A stretch of 64,000 nucleotides of DNA from Paraphaeosphaeria minitans (GCA_015832175.1 WJXW01000006.1:62001-126000), one strand, 5' to 3'; positions 45,763 through 58,631 are shown, counted from the first letter of the stretch. Made by a program: numbers and translations. Notes: a model not told the origin generated them from the letters alone.

Positions 45763-47824
45763 GGTAAGTTTATTAATAGAATTCTTTAATCTTTTATTAA
45801 TAGTTTCCTAGGTAGTTCTTTAGTTCCTAAGTGTTTTTACTATATAGGTAACCTTTCCACTTAATAAGGTACACGTTATTATGCTAATTATATTCTAGAA
45901 TTCTTTTAACCTTAAATTTATTTTCTTCTTTAGTTCTATAGTAGAAGGCGATTCTAACTAGTGTATTAGGGTCTACTAGTTCTAGTAGTAATACGTAGAA
46001 AACTAGGTGTATCTTTGCATCTGGCAGTAGTTCTAACTTATAGTTTACTAGTAATATTTGCTTAGAAATGTAAAATAGTCTAACCTTAATATAATTTAGT
46101 TTCTTGTGTTTTTTCTTCTAAGTTTAAAAGTTCTTTGTAAGTAGATATACTTTATCCCCCTTTTTTAGCTAAGGTGCTATTTTTTATTTTTAGTTTTAGT
46201 ATAAAATTAATTGCTACTAAGCTTTCTTAAGATTCTTTTAGAGTTATTAGTGTATTTTCTTTATATTTTCTACTATATCTATAGCTTCTTTTGCTTTAAT
46301 TATCGTAGGAAATTATTAATTAAAGAGATGTAGGAGTCTTCTATAGTTTATATAGAATAGTGTATGTCCTAATATTGCTAATACTTTATTATTATAGGCT
46401 AACTGTGCTATAGGTAGTAATAAAACCTAGTTATTCTTCTAACTGTTATAGTAGATACGTAGGTACGTTTCTATAGTTTAGTTCGTACGTTTTGTCTGTC
46501 CATCTATTTATAGATAGTAAGCTATTAATAGCTTTTATTTCGTTCTAAGTAGGGCTATAAGCGTTATCTAATAATTTAACATAAAGAGCTTGTCTCTATT
46601 GCTAATAATTATTTTTAGGATTCTGTAATATCTAATTAGTTAGTCTAGAATAAGAAAAGCGAGTTCCTTTACTGTTATTCTTTTAAGACATAGAATAAGC
46701 TTAATATACTTAGTTAGTTAGTAGACTACTACTAGTATACTGTTGTATTTAATTCCTATTATTAGATCTTTAGAGTTTAGAATTCCTGTAACAAAATCTA
46801 TAGCAATATCTTTCTATAGTGCTGTTAGTATTCTAATTACTTATATCTCTCTATATTTAAGATGTGTGCTATGTTTATTTCTCTAGTATTTTGTATATTT
46901 ATAGATATAAATTATTATAGCTTCCTTAATTCCTTTAAAGGTGTAATTCCTTTAGATAAGTTCTATTGTCTTTGTGATACCCAGGTGTTCGTATATAGGG
47001 TTATTGTAGTATTGTTAGATAATCTTAGTCTATAGATATTCTAGAACTTCTTAGTTAACTACTAAAAGTTAATTTAGTTCTACTATTAGTTCTAGAGATC
47101 TATCTTTAGCTTTGCGAAAGATTGTAGAGAAGGTTTTTACCTTTTCTCCTACTAGATTACTTTGTTAGCTAAGAGTATCTGCTCTGCTATTTTCTTTTCT
47201 AGCTATATAGATAATTTTAAACTTATACTACCTAGTAGTCTGTAACTATCTTTGTTGTTATGGCGTAAGTTCTTTTGTTATCGTGAACCTTAAAAGGTTC
47301 TTATAATCTGTGTAGATTTCTAGTGTTAAGTAACTAAGTGCGTAAATCCTCTAGTGCTTTAAGGCTTTAACAATAGCGTAGAGTTTCTTATTATATACGT
47401 TGTATTGTGTTTTGGCGTTATTAAATTTGTATAAGTAATAAGTAATTAGGTGCTATTTACTATTACGTTCTTATTTAGCGTAGGCGTCTAGCGTAAGATC
47501 GCTAGCGTTTGTTTTAAAGCGCAGTGGTTTATCGCTTATAAAATAAATAAGGACAGGTTCTATACTATATACTGTCTTAAGGAGTTAGAATGACATTCTA
47601 CACTTATTTGTCTATTTAAAGGGTACGTCCTTTTTTATAAAATTTATTAAGGGTATTGTAATCTTTACGTAATCTTAGATAAATTATTAGTTAAATCTAC
47701 AGAATCCTAAGAATTCTTAGATGTTCTTGGCTGTCTTTAGTATTAGCTAGTTTTTAATATATTTAATTTTACCTAGTGCTATCTTAATTCCTTCTATAGT
47801 AACAATGTGTCCTAGGAATTTAAG

Positions 47825-48046
47825 TTATTTAATATTAAACTTACATTTCTTAAGTTTAATGCAAAGGCATGCTTTATCTAGTACTTCTAGTACTATCTGT
47901 ACATGCTTAGTGTGGTCTGATTCGCTTTTAGAAAAGACAAGGATATTGTCTATATACGCAATAACAAATATATCTAGATGTTTGTAGAGTACGTTGTTAA
48001 TAAGTGCCATAAAAACTGCTAGTGTATTTATAAGTCTAAAAGGCAT
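47825..48046 (-). pseudogene. RLG-1d reverse transcriptase fragment still open
   Basis: A 73-codon stretch of the reverse transcriptase that happens to have no stop. It reads PFRLINTLA, AYIDNILVFSKSESDHTKHV and KLKKCKFNIK, typical of the Ty3/Gypsy palm around the catalytic YIDD (here YIDN). Confidence 0.85.
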
Positions 48047-50319
48047 AACTTTATATTTAAATAGTTTATAGCGTAATTAAAACGCTATTTTCTATTCTTT
48101 ACCTTTCTTAATTTGTATAAGGTGGTAACCGTCTCTTAAATTCATTATTGTGAATATCTTAGCTTAAGATAATTAATCTTGTAACTCTATAATATTTAGT
48201 AGTGGATATTAGTTCTTTATTTATATATTGTTAAGTTATTAGTAGTTAATGTATAGTCTGTCTAATCTATCCTTTTTCTTAACAAATATAAAAGGGCTTA
48301 CTACTAGTAATTTTAATAGTTATATATATCCTTTCTTAAGGTTTGTTTTAATAAAATTACGTTCTTTAAGGAGTTCTTCTCCTGTCTTACTATATAGTAG
48401 TCTAAAGGGTAGTGTCTTCCCTTCTTCTAGGTCTATTATAAGATCCTAGGGTTAATGTTCTAGTAGGTTTGCTTTTCCTTCTTTTTCTATAAATATATAT
48501 GTCTATTTCCTATACTCTCTTAGTAAGGTAAGGGGTGTGCTATTGTCCTCCTTCTTACGCTTCTTAACCTAGTAGTTCCTACTAGTGTCTACTAAGGTGT
48601 GCTTTTATTTTTTAACTATCTATTATAGTATTATATTATTAATAACTCCCTTATCTACTATTATTTTTGGTTAATGCCTAGGCTTTACTTATAATATATA
48701 ATTATAGCGTTTAAGTAATATTTTCTTTATACCCTAGTTAATCTGCGGGTTGTGTATTATTAACTAAAGTAATCCTAAGACTAACTTATACTTAGATCCT
48801 AGTAAGACATCTAAGGTAAGTTCCTCTCTATGTCCTTAGACTATTATTATAGTAGTGACCTCCTAGTATATCTAAGGTGTCTTAGGCATTAGGGATCTAT
48901 TTGTAATATAGATAATATAGGGTACTTTTTTCTCTAATATTATAAGTCCTGCTTATCTTACTATCTAATAAAATATAAAGTTCCTTTCTACTCCTAAGTC
49001 TATAAGAGCTTAAGCCTATATTCTTTTAAGCTATACTAGTAGCTTAATTAATGCTGTGCTTACTATAGCATTTAATTTAATAAAGGCGTTTTCTTATCTA
49101 AGTCTAGGCCTAAAAAAGACATCTGTTTATATAGGTTATAGTTAAGTTTAGGGGCCTAGTATGCGTTTCTAAGTATCTGCTCTTATTGTTATTCTTAAGT
49201 ACGTAGCTTATACAGATTGTCTTTTTCTTCTTCCTATAAGGATATTTTTCTATTTTTCCTCCTGCAGTCTTTACCGTTCCTATATACTAGTTAAATTAGT
49301 AGTTCTGTTATTACTTCTTATATAGGGCAGTTTGCAAAGCTTTCTAAATGTTTAGCTATATAGTAGTATTTGCAGTCTTGGTTTAAATACGTATACTAGT
49401 ATAGTTGCATGCAGTCTCTGTTAACAAGTATATTATAGTATTTATTACCTTTTAGCGTGAGGTAAGGAAAGTATTTTACTTATTATTTATCTTAGAGGTG
49501 TTTGTTATAAGCTATAATAAAGTAGTCTATCTACATTTATCTATAGCGTAGTTTCCTTCTAGGTTATTTCTTATTCTTCTTTTTCTATACCTTATGTTGT
49601 TCGTATGTTGGTTCTTCGTAATGTATTCACATATAGAATTAGTGTGTAGGATTTTAGTGGTCTAGGTAGCACTTTAGTACGTAGTCTAATTCCTTATTTT
49701 TATAGGGTTGCATCCCTTTTAGTGCCTAGTAGGGTTCTATATAGTCCTAAACATTTAGTTTATACTTAGGTGACATAGGGTTATCTTCTTCCTACCTACT
49801 TTATAGGTAAAAAGTAGGAGATCTTAGTATCTCTTCTACATCTTCTACGTTATAGTATACGTTAGAGTTATCTTTTAGATCTTTATATAGTCGTAAGTTA
49901 GGTAAATCTAATTACTTACTTTATTCTAGTGTAACGCGTTAGTAACTTAATAGTGTTATAATAACTTCCTATTCCTTATTAGGTTCTTAGTCCTTAATAG
50001 TTAGTATATTTAATTTAGTTTAATAGACTTTGTTCTTTAATCTACAGTTCCTAGCTATATAGCCTAGTTTGCTATATATAAAGTATTTACAGGTCTTAGT
50101 TATTAGTTATTAACTTCTATTAGAGACGCATTTATTAGGCTGCTTAGGGCCTATCTTTCCTCCTTTTCCTTTGCCTATATAGTTAAACTAGACATCTTCT
50201 ATTAGTTCGTATCTCTAGTAGTTCCTTAGCTGTTGTTTTTAGATAATTCTAATAGGGTTCTTATAAACCACTTTTACTAGTTGTCTAAAGCTTATCGCCT
50301 TAGGGTTTTAGTAGAGCTC

Positions 50320-50749
50320 TATTAAATCCAAGAGGGTAGCTAGTCCTAAAGGGTTAAAGTTAGTTCTTAGGCAGGAGTACTTACAGAAGGTAGAAAGTCT
50401 TATTAATACAATAGTATCTTGCGAAGTGTAATAAGTTAATAATTTAGTCTGCTAGAATCTAAACAATAAATTAATAAACAGATTAAACACAAGTATAGAG
50501 AGTCTATCCTTGCGTTCCTATATACTAAGCAAAGTCTACTCTATAGGGAGCGCTCTGTAGAGAGCGCTCTATATAAAGCGGTTATATATATTATACTCTA
50601 CACAGAGTAATTAAGCGCTCTATAGAGAGCAGTTATATAACTCCTTTGTTTAAGGCGTAGCCAGCATTAAGTCCCCGCTCGATCCTTACTACGCGCCCGC
50701 TAGGTACAAAACTGGCTTCCTGCCATTATGTGGATTTCAGATCCTAACA
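50320..50749 (-). repeat. RLG-1 solo LTR (430 bp, U3 type 4)
   Basis: Begins TATTAAATCC on the plus strand and ends GATCCTAACA, with perfect TSD AGCTC (50315-50319 and 50750-50754). It interrupts gag of RLG-1d. The U3 module has nested palindromes built on GAGCGCTC and ends in a little-decayed GC-richer part, so it seems to be one of the youngest insertions here. Confidence 0.9.
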
Positions 50750-51404
50750 AGCTCCTATTACAGTAAGAACTATTCTTTATTAATTCTAATAGTTTCTTTA
50801 TATAGTTCTTTAAGGTTAGTAATTCGCGCACTACTACGTAGGAGTTCCTTACATAGTTTCTATTTAAGTCCTTATTTATACATGTCCTAAAGAGATTTAT
50901 TATCCCAGTTAAGTTGCATAGCGTACCTGTAAAACTTAGCTATATACTTAGCTACTAATTATTTCTAAGCTATAGTTTAAATCTTTACTTTTATAATAGA
51001 GTCCTTATTAGCAATTCTAAAGAGTTGTCTAAGGTATTTCTTAAGGTTGTTATAATTTTTAATAATATTAACTGTATTAGCGTACTTATTTACGTAATTA
51101 TTATTATTATTATTATAGTCTATTCCTAGGTACTTTTTAAGGTAGAGATAGATCTATAATTCTACATCTCCTTACATATATATTACTATAAAAATAACCC
51201 TTTTCTTATCTTTAAGGGACTTGTCTAAGTTAAAGAAGTAGAGGTCTAACTAGAGAATCTAGACGTTAGTTTAAGATTATTTACTAAAGTAGAGATTAGG
51301 TTAATACGCCTTACTGCTATTCTTTATAGAAGTAATCTTAGCAGCACCTAAAGCTGTAAAAGAGGTAGGAGTTTATAAAGTACTTATGTTAAGGGTGTTT
51401 AAGA

Positions 51405-51815
51405 TATTAAATCTAAGAGGGTAGCTAGTCCTAAAGGGTTAAGGTTAGTTCTTAGGCAGGAGTACTTATAAAAGGTAAAAGGTCTTATTAATATAATAGT
51501 ATCTTACAAAGTGTAATAAGTTAACAATTTAGTCTACTAGAATCTAAACAATAGATTAATAAATAGATTAAACACAAGTATAGAGAGCCTATCCTTACGT
51601 TCCTATATACTAAGGCTACTCCGCTGCTTAGTACTACTAAGTAACTAAGTACTTCACGTAACCTACTCTGCTGCTTAGTGCTGCTAAGCAACTAAGTACA
51701 TTACGTAACCTAATCTAAGTTACTTGGCGTCTCTTTATTACGTTTATAACCCTGTCGTTGCTTTATCACACCTTTATAAGCGCCTGAGTCCCACGTTGTT
51801 ATCTGGTACGTAATA
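51405..51815 (-). repeat. RLG-1d 5' LTR (411 bp, U3 type 3)
   Basis: Begins TATTAAATCT and ends GGTACGTAATA on the plus strand. It is followed by TSD AAAGG and by RLG-1c pol. Confidence 0.87.
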
Positions 51816-53760
51816 AAAGGTTATAATACCTTTAACAAATCTTATAAAAAAGGACGTACCCTTTAAATAGACAAATAAGTATAGAATGTCGTTCTAACTC
51901 CTTAAGACAGCATGTATTATAGAACCTATTCTTATTTATTTTAGAAGTAATAAACTACTACGCTTTAAAATAGACGCTAGCAATCTTACGCTAGGCGCTT
52001 AGGCTAAATAAGAACGTAATAGCAAATAGCACCTAATTGCCTATTACTTATGCAAATTTAATAACGCCGAAACACAATACAATATATATAATAAAGAACT
52101 CTACGCTATTATTAAAGCCTTAAAGCACTAGAGGATCTATACGCTTAGTTACTTAACGCTAGAAATCTATACAAATTATAAAAACTTTCTAAAGTTCACA
52201 ATAATAAAAGAACTTACGCTATAATAATAAAGATAGTTATAAACTGCAAGGTAGTACAAGTTTAAAATTATCTATATAGCTAGAAAAGAAAATAGTAAAG
52301 TAGACGCTCCTAGCTAATAAAGTAATCTAGTAAAAGAAAAAGTAAAAGCCTTCTCTGTAATCCTTTGTAAAGCCAATGATAGATCTCTAAAACTAATCGT
52401 AGAACTAAATTAACTTTTAGTAATTAACTAAGAAGTTCTAGAACATCTACAGACCAAGATTATCTAATAATACCACAATAACCCTATGTACAGACACCTA
52501 GGCATTATAAAAACAATAGAACTTATCTAAAGGAATTACACCTTTAAAGGAATTAAGGAAGCTATAATAACTTATATCTTTAAATATGTAGAATACTAGA
52601 GAAACAAATATAGTATATATTTTAAATATAGAGAGATGTAAGCAATCAGAATACTAACAGCACTATAGGAAGACATTGCTATAGATTTTGTTATAGGAAT
52701 TCTAAACTCTAAGGATCTAACTATAGGAATTAAATACAATAGTATACTAGTAATAGTCTATTAACTAACTAAGTATATTAAGCTTATTCTATGTCTTAAA
52801 AGAATAATAGTAAAGGAACTCGCTTTTCTTATCCTAGACTAACTAATTAGAGACCACAGAATCCTAAAAATAATTATTAGCGATAGAGACAAGCTCTTCA
52901 CGTTAAATTATTAGACAACGCTTATAGTCCTACTTAGAACAAAATAAAAGCTATTAACAGCTTACTATCTACAAACAGACAGACAGACAGAATGTACGAA
53001 CTAAACTATAGAAACGTACCTACGCATCTACTGCAACAGTTAGAAGAATAACTAGGTTTTATTACTACCTATGGCACAGTTAGCCTATAATAACAAAGCA
53101 TTAGTAGTATTAGGACATACACTATTTTATACAAACTATAGAAGACACCTACATCTCTTTAATTAATAATTTCCTACAACAATTAAAGCAAAAGAAGCTA
53201 TAGATATAGTAGAAAATATAAAGAAAATACACTAATAACTCTAAGAGAATCTTAAAAAAGCTTAGTAGCAATTAATTTCTTACTAAAATAAAAAATAAAA
53301 AATAGTACCTTAGCTAAAAAAAGGGATAAAGTATATCTGCTTACAAAGAACCTTTAAACTTAGAAGAAGAAAAATAAGAAACTAAATTACGTTAGGGTTA
53401 GACTATTTTACATTTCTAAATAAATATTACTAGTAAACTACAAATTGGAACTACTAGCTAACGCGAAGATACACCTAGTATTTTATATATCCTTATTAGA
53501 ACCAGCAGACCCAGAAACGCCCATTAAAACCACCTTCTATTACTAAGCTTAGGAAGAAACTAAATTTAAAGTAGAATAAATCCTATAAGTACGTAACGCG
53601 TACACAGACACTAAAGAATACCTTATTAAGTAGAAAGGGTATTCACCTAGTAAAAACGCATAGGAACCTAAAGACAACCTATCTAACTATTAACAACAGA
53701 TAAACAACTTCTACAATTAAACGCCAGAAATTATAAGAAGGCACACCTAGGAATTACTAC
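51816..53760 (+). pseudogene. RLG-1c pol, second part: RNase H, integrase, chromodomain
   Basis: RNase H (about 51940-52330) shows FKIDASNLTLGAQ (catalytic Asp kept), KELYAIIKAL and YTNYKN. Integrase (about 52440-53400) shows the zinc region with YHNNPMYRHLG, core IDFV, ISDRDKLF and QTDRQTECTNQ with the D, D and E in place. At about 53565-53690 a chromodomain reads EYLIK-stop-KGYSPSKNA, where the stop fits the conserved Trp codon TGG changed to TAG. Chromodomains steer integration of such elements to heterochromatin. Confidence 0.85.
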
Positions 53761-53779
53761 TAGTATAAGAACTAGCCTA

Positions 53780-54300
53780 TAAAATAAACTAGTTAATTAC
53801 CTTAGCGCGTAATAGCGCGTTAGGATTTATTAATATAATAGCCTACGCTAACTCCTCCTACGCTTTAAGCGCTTCTAACTTATCTATAGTACTTATACTA
53901 TAATTAAATAATTCTTATTCCTTCTAACGTAATTTCTTTTACTAATTATTTAAGCGGGCTATCTTTTTTCGCGCCTAATAGGCGTAAAGGAAAGCTGCCT
54001 TAGCTAGCTCTTTTTTAATAAAGAGCTTTGCCTCCTCTTTAGCCTCTAACTTTTCTAACCTCTCTATTTTAGCATCTATTTTTAAATAATCTAGTAAAGG
54101 AATCTCTTTAGGATCGCACTTCTAGTTTCCCTATCTAACGTAGTTAGTACACTAAAAGTGCAAAGAAGAAAAATAATAAGTATATTTCTTCTTAGCGTAG
54201 TATAAATAGGTAACTATTATAAAAATATAGTCTTTCTTAGGATAATTAGCTTAACTGTAGCAATATTAAATAGAACAAGATAATAACTTTATAGGTAGTT
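53780..54300 (-). pseudogene. Antisense ORF of RLG-1c
   Basis: Minus-strand frame opposite to pol, between the chromodomain and the polypurine tract. The zinc-like motif (54113-54160) reads C-x2-Y-x7-C, where Tyr stands for the second Cys. Then comes LDYLKIDAKIERLEKLEAKE and KKELAKAAFL, a strongly helical charged stretch. It is closest to the RLG-1b copy. Stops fit Gln codons. Confidence 0.6.
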
Positions 54301-54337
54301 AACTTATAAGGATATTAAGCTTAGAAGGGGAAGATAA

Positions 54338-54801
54338 TATTAGAATCTAGCTATACGTAAGTAGTAGGGTATAAGCTTATTATACTTCTAGACTACTAGT
54401 CCGCTAGAGTTAGCTAACTAAGCAGTTAGGTAATAGGTTATAGGTTCTAGGGGTTCTAAAGACTACACAGGCCTTGCCTATACAGGAGCTCTAGGACACA
54501 TAGGACTCGCCTACACAGGGCTCTAGGATATATAGGACTCTAGGACATATAGGACTCGAGGACATATAGGACTCTAGGACGTGTGGAATTACGTAGTATA
54601 TAGAAACGTAAGAATAAGCTTCTTATACTTGTATTTAATCTGTTTATTAATCTATTGTTTAGATTCTAGTAAACTAAATTAATAACTTATTACACTTTAT
54701 AAGATACTATTATATTAATAAGACCTTCTACCTTCTATAAGTACTCCTGCCTAAGAACTAACCTTAACCCTTTAGGACTCGCTACCCTCTTGGATTTAAC
54801 A
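54338..54801 (+). repeat. RLG-1c 3' LTR (464 bp, U3 type 2)
   Basis: Begins TATTAGAATC and ends GATTTAACA, then TSD GCTTA. It has the same tandem units as the 5' LTR (about 54490-54585). Confidence 0.9.
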
Positions 54802-54806
54802 GCTTA

Positions 54807-55725
54807 TTACTTTTTTTATAAAAAAAGGCTTTATTGCTACTAATATTAGAATAAAGAACACCTATATAAAGAAACTCTTTAGACTATTACAGTTTAACTA
54901 TAAGCTATAGACCCTTTATATAATAACACTATAACCGCAACCTAAACCACTTTATATAATCCTAATAATGTAACCTACACTATCTATAGGTAATATATAT
55001 ACACATAGAGCACAGCTAGGGCCTATTCCTATATATCTAAGGACAGAAACACTATATATAAAGCCACACTAGTAGCAGTAGCTTAGAACCTAAACTGCTC
55101 TTACCTAATAAACCACATTATATAAAGAGGCTAGACACTCTCACTCTAGAGGCAGATTAACCTTTAGACTAAAAAAAAGGGGTTACTTTAGAAGTTTAAG
55201 CTCTTGTACAAAGTAAAAATGCTTTATATACTATAAAGAAGGATACTAGTTTACTAACTATCTACTAAGGGATACCTAGCGAGCTAGAAGGCAATATATA
55301 TTATTATACGCTAAGTTCTATAAACATAAACCCTCTACTATAGATATATAAGCATACATCCTTAGCTTTAAAAAAGAGCTAGAGGAAGAAAACTATTACA
55401 CAAAAGAGGAGGAAGATAAATAAGACTAATAGAGTAATAAAGAAAAAGTATAGAAAGCCACTTTATACTTTACTTCTACTACCTACCTTTATCGCATAAC
55501 TAGGCAAGACATCTAATATAGTAAGAATAATAAGAATATAAAGAAACCTGTATAACTATTTACTCTAGCTAGTTAGTATTGTACAAAGTACTAAGGAGAA
55601 CTCTAGGACATAGGCGCCGTATAAGTGTCTATAGTAGGAAAGGACTAGCTTACTGCCTACTTACACAAAAACCTAACTACTAAAGTAGACTAGTTACTAG
55701 GATCTACTAATATTCGCTTTAGGGG
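54807..55725 (+). pseudogene. RLC-1b gag C-terminus and start of protease
   Basis: Continues the gag frame interrupted at 41024. A zinc knuckle at about 55205-55240 reads KCFIYYKEGYQFTN, a worn form of C-x2-C-x4-C/H as in Copia gag. Near 55600 the frame reads QGELQDIGAVQVSIVGK, fitting the Copia protease active site (DTGA with Thr changed to Ile). The frame stops being Copia pol at about 55725. Confidence 0.65.
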
Positions 55726-56069
55726 AGCTAAAAAATATCCTTTTATACCTACTTACTAAGATCTAGCGCTAAGCATTAGATTACTTAATACCCTACCTTC
55801 TATTTGCGTATAAGGCACATGCCTAGAAAAAGTCTTATTACGCGATATAGCTCTGCTACTATATAAGGGGGTAAAGTAAGAACTAAGTAGGTTAGCTATT
55901 ACTACCTATTTGCATAAGAGTAGGTATAAATAGGACCTCTACTATATAGTAACACTGCACCTACCTTATAACCTGTTCTAGTAGGGGAAGGCTAACTGTA
56001 TATATAGAAAAAGATAGGAAAGGGAGGCGTATAATAGATATAGGCTATTATATAAAGAAAAGTTACTAG

Positions 56070-56307
56070 TGTCTATATAGTAGATTATATAAGTAGCACT
56101 AAGTAAAGTAGGGCCCTACCTGCCTATAGGGGCCCGCATAATGGCCCACTGCTTAGGACAGCGCTAAGAGGCAGAGACTTTATAAGGTCCTTAGTGTCCC
56201 TTCGTACAATAGACAAGACATAATTAATTAAACCTACTTTTTACCTTTTACACAATAGTATACTATTAACCCTTAAATGCTTAATTACAGATTAAGCCAA
56301 ACCTACA
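56070..56307 (+). repeat. RLC-1b 3' LTR (238 bp)
   Basis: Begins TGTCTATATAGTAG and ends AAACCTACA, then TSD CTTAA and the resumed RLG-1e pol. Confidence 0.88.
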
Positions 56308-56367
56308 CTTAAGAAATATAAGTTTAACATTAAATAACTTAAATTTCTAGGACACATTATTACCATA
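56308..56367 (+). mobile_element. RLG-1e, piece 3: short pol remnant
   Basis: CTTAAGAAATATAAG continues RLG-1e after the RLC-1b insertion and matches 44600-44655 of RLG-1c (end of the reverse transcriptase region). It is cut at about 56367 by a second RLG-2 element. Confidence 0.78.
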
Positions 56368-58436
56368 GTAGGCTGGGGCTATGCCCTAGCCTTTAGAAAG
56401 ACCTTAAGGAAACTAACTACCCTAAAGAAGTAGACCTACTAAGGAAAACTCTTCTTATAAGTAGCACACCCCCTATAAAGACTTAGTATCTAGAATTTAT
56501 ACTTTATATTTAGCACTTACAGTTCTATTTACTCTCTAAGGCTAGTCTATAATATTAAATTCTAGATCTTCTAGAAAAGAGTTATTTAAAGATATATAGA
56601 AACGTAATAGAGTCTAGAATAACTCTTTATAGATGCCTTAAATATCACTAAGTTAGTAGAATAACTATAGAACCTAATTACTACTAGAGATAAAGACCAC
56701 TCTACTATATAAACGCTATAACTCTAGAATACAAAGCTACGTAAGCTCTTTATACGCTAATAGGCCTATGCTAGCACTACTTTAGACTTCTCTACCCCTA
56801 CTATAGGGGGCAGATCCCTATTTACTAGCGTAGACTAGCTAATCCTATACTATAAACTACTTTTAAACCTAATTAAGTTTAGGGGCTTAAAGGCCTAGTT
56901 TAGGGCCTAGAAGGTTATAATAGACTATAAGCTCTAGACTAATAAGTAGTTTATTAGCTTCCCCTAAGAGAAATAGGCACTAATATAGAACTACCTAGAT
57001 AATAGTTCTTATGACACAGTAGCGGCCTTCTACTAAGCTAGGGGGGTAGATAGCTAGTTTAACCTATAGACGTTTTTACAGTACTTTACCTTTATATACG
57101 CTAATAAACACGCCTAGTAAAAGGGTAAAGTATGCCTTAATATAATTAGGTAGAATTCTAAAGAGAGTTTCTTTAACTTTTACGTCTACTTTAAACAAAC
57201 CTTAGTAGAGGTAGGTAGTGGCTAGTAAAGTAATACTAAAAAACTATGTAAGTTACGCTGCGTAATCTAGTGTAATATCTATATAGTTACCCTTAACCAC
57301 GACGTTCCTAAAGGGGACTATAACACGGCTATTACTAAGTTTTTATAAATCGTAGTAGACGTTAAAATAGAGACTATAGAAGATAAGATTACTATTTAAG
57401 CTACCTCTTATAAAGATAGCTAGCCCCTTTCTAAGGATAGCGATAGTAACGTCTATATAACTCCTATAGTAGCGTTAACCTTAACCTAGCCCTAAGCTAG
57501 TAAAAAGGCAGGTAAGTAGTGCCTAAACTAGATACTTAAATACATCTTCTAGTAATGCTAAAATATAGGCGTGTGTACTTACTATAGTAATCCTAACTAT
57601 ATAGCTAGAGCCTACTTTAATATAGTTTTACTCTAGGTAACTATAACCTAATTTAAGTATAGTAAGACAAGCACTTAGTTAGGAAAATAGTAGCCCCTAG
57701 TCTAGCGCTAATATAAAGGCTAAGCGCGATAGCATTAATAAAGGTATAATTAGGGTAAGCTGCGATAGTTAGAGTAGCTAGAGCTAGGGTAAGTATAAAT
57801 AGGCCTACTTCTACCCTCTACGTATTCCTTAATAGCATATAGTATATAGAGGCCTTAATTATTATAGAGTGTAAATACTTTATAGTAATTAGTTCTTAAC
57901 TGGTAGATTTACTCTTACTATAGCGTATTATAATCCTAGCCTAAAAGCTAGAATAGGCTACTAGATTATTACTACAGACCCTTATTATAGAGATAGTAGT
58001 AGTGCCTTATAATATATCTAGATAGTAATAGACTTTTTACGCTTATATAATCCATAACCTCTACTAGAATATAATTCTAAAGGCCCCCTAGCTAGCTAAG
58101 TCTAAAATAGTAGTAGATATCTATAGTAGTAAAATTATAATTAGGGTAGCTAGAGGTCTTATCGCCCTTAATACCTAGGTAGTAGAGAGGTAGGGCCTTC
58201 TTACTATACTTATAGATAAGAAGGATAACATAACGCCCTTTAATACTCTAGATAAAGACTAAAAAGGGATATTTTTAACTTTACTCTAGGATATTACTTA
58301 GATACTTATAATAACGCTTCCTTACATAGTAGGATTTCTACTCTCCTATAATATAGTAGGGCTAAACTTTACTAAAGATAGTAGGACTTTCTCTCTAGAA
58401 CTAGCAGAGTACGCTGCTATTTTTAATAAGACTAAG
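56368..58436 (+). mobile_element. RLG-2b: 5' part of a Ty3/Gypsy element, cut by RLC-2c
   Basis: Starts with an RLG-2 LTR lacking its first few bases (about 56368-56558). It continues with gag (about 56610-57450), the gag-pol linker and protease (about 57840-58060). It ends at 58436, equivalent to about 36341 in RLG-2a, where RLC-2c is inserted. The remainder is outside the window or lost. Confidence 0.8.
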
Positions 58437-58631
58437 TGTTGTGGTAAAAAGGGCTCGAACTATCACAGGATATTCAGGAGCAGAGTTATAAAGAATACAA
58501 ATAGCTAATTATAGGAAAGGATGCCGAAAGGGCAGACTATATATAAAAGAAACAAGCCTCTTAGCAAGAATCCTGTGATATAAATTAGTGGATCTAGAAA
58601 GAATCACGAAAGTAAGTGTTTTACTTTAACA
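58437..58631 (-). repeat. RLC-2c 3' LTR (195 bp)
   Basis: Begins TGTTGTGGTAAAAAGGGC and ends ACTTTAACA on the plus strand, same length as the other four RLC-2 LTRs. Confidence 0.88.

Larger units (their letters stand above)
44793..51815 (-). mobile_element. RLG-1d: full-length Ty3/Gypsy chromovirus, inside RLG-1c
   Basis: LTRs lie at 44793-45207 (415 bp, with a 4-bp ACAA insertion) and 51405-51815 (411 bp). The TSD is AAAGG (44788-44792 and 51816-51820). Coding is on the minus strand. It has the full RLG-1 order: gag (about 51350 to 50050, split by the solo LTR 50320-50749), linker, protease, reverse transcriptase (YIDN near 47945-47960), RNase H, integrase (about 46000-47050), chromodomain, and the antisense ORF at 45245-45762. 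The polypurine tract is AAAGGGAGGGGATAATA on the minus strand. Confidence 0.9.
41025..54801 (+). mobile_element. RLG-1c: full-length Ty3/Gypsy chromovirus, interrupted by RLG-1d
   Basis: LTRs of 464 bp lie at 41025-41488 and 54338-54801, with TSD GCTTA (41020-41024 and 54802-54806). Plus-strand order: gag (about 41560-42540), a Cys/His-rich linker, protease, reverse transcriptase, [RLG-1d 44793-51815], RNase H, integrase, chromodomain, antisense ORF, polypurine tract (TTAGAAGGGGAAGATA, about 54320-54336), 3' LTR. It sits in RLC-1b. This copy gives the clearest view of the family's layout. Confidence 0.92.
40119..56307 (+). mobile_element. RLC-1b: Copia element lacking most of pol, interrupted by RLG-1c
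   Basis: LTRs of 238 bp lie at 40119-40356 and 56070-56307 with TSD CTTAA (40114-40118, 56308-56312). Without the nested Gypsy its own sequence is 40119-41024 plus 54807-56307, about 2.4 kb. It has gag, a CCHC zinc knuckle and the beginning of protease, then jumps at about 55717-55730 straight into the 3' region, equivalent to 1939-1950 of RLC-1a. Integrase, reverse transcriptase and RNase H are absent. It is inserted in RLG-1e. Confidence 0.87.

Noticed and set aside
48249..48449. Plus-strand 66-codon open frame
   Set aside because: Shadow of the RLG-1d reverse transcriptase, which is on the minus strand; so is the frame at 47805-47987.
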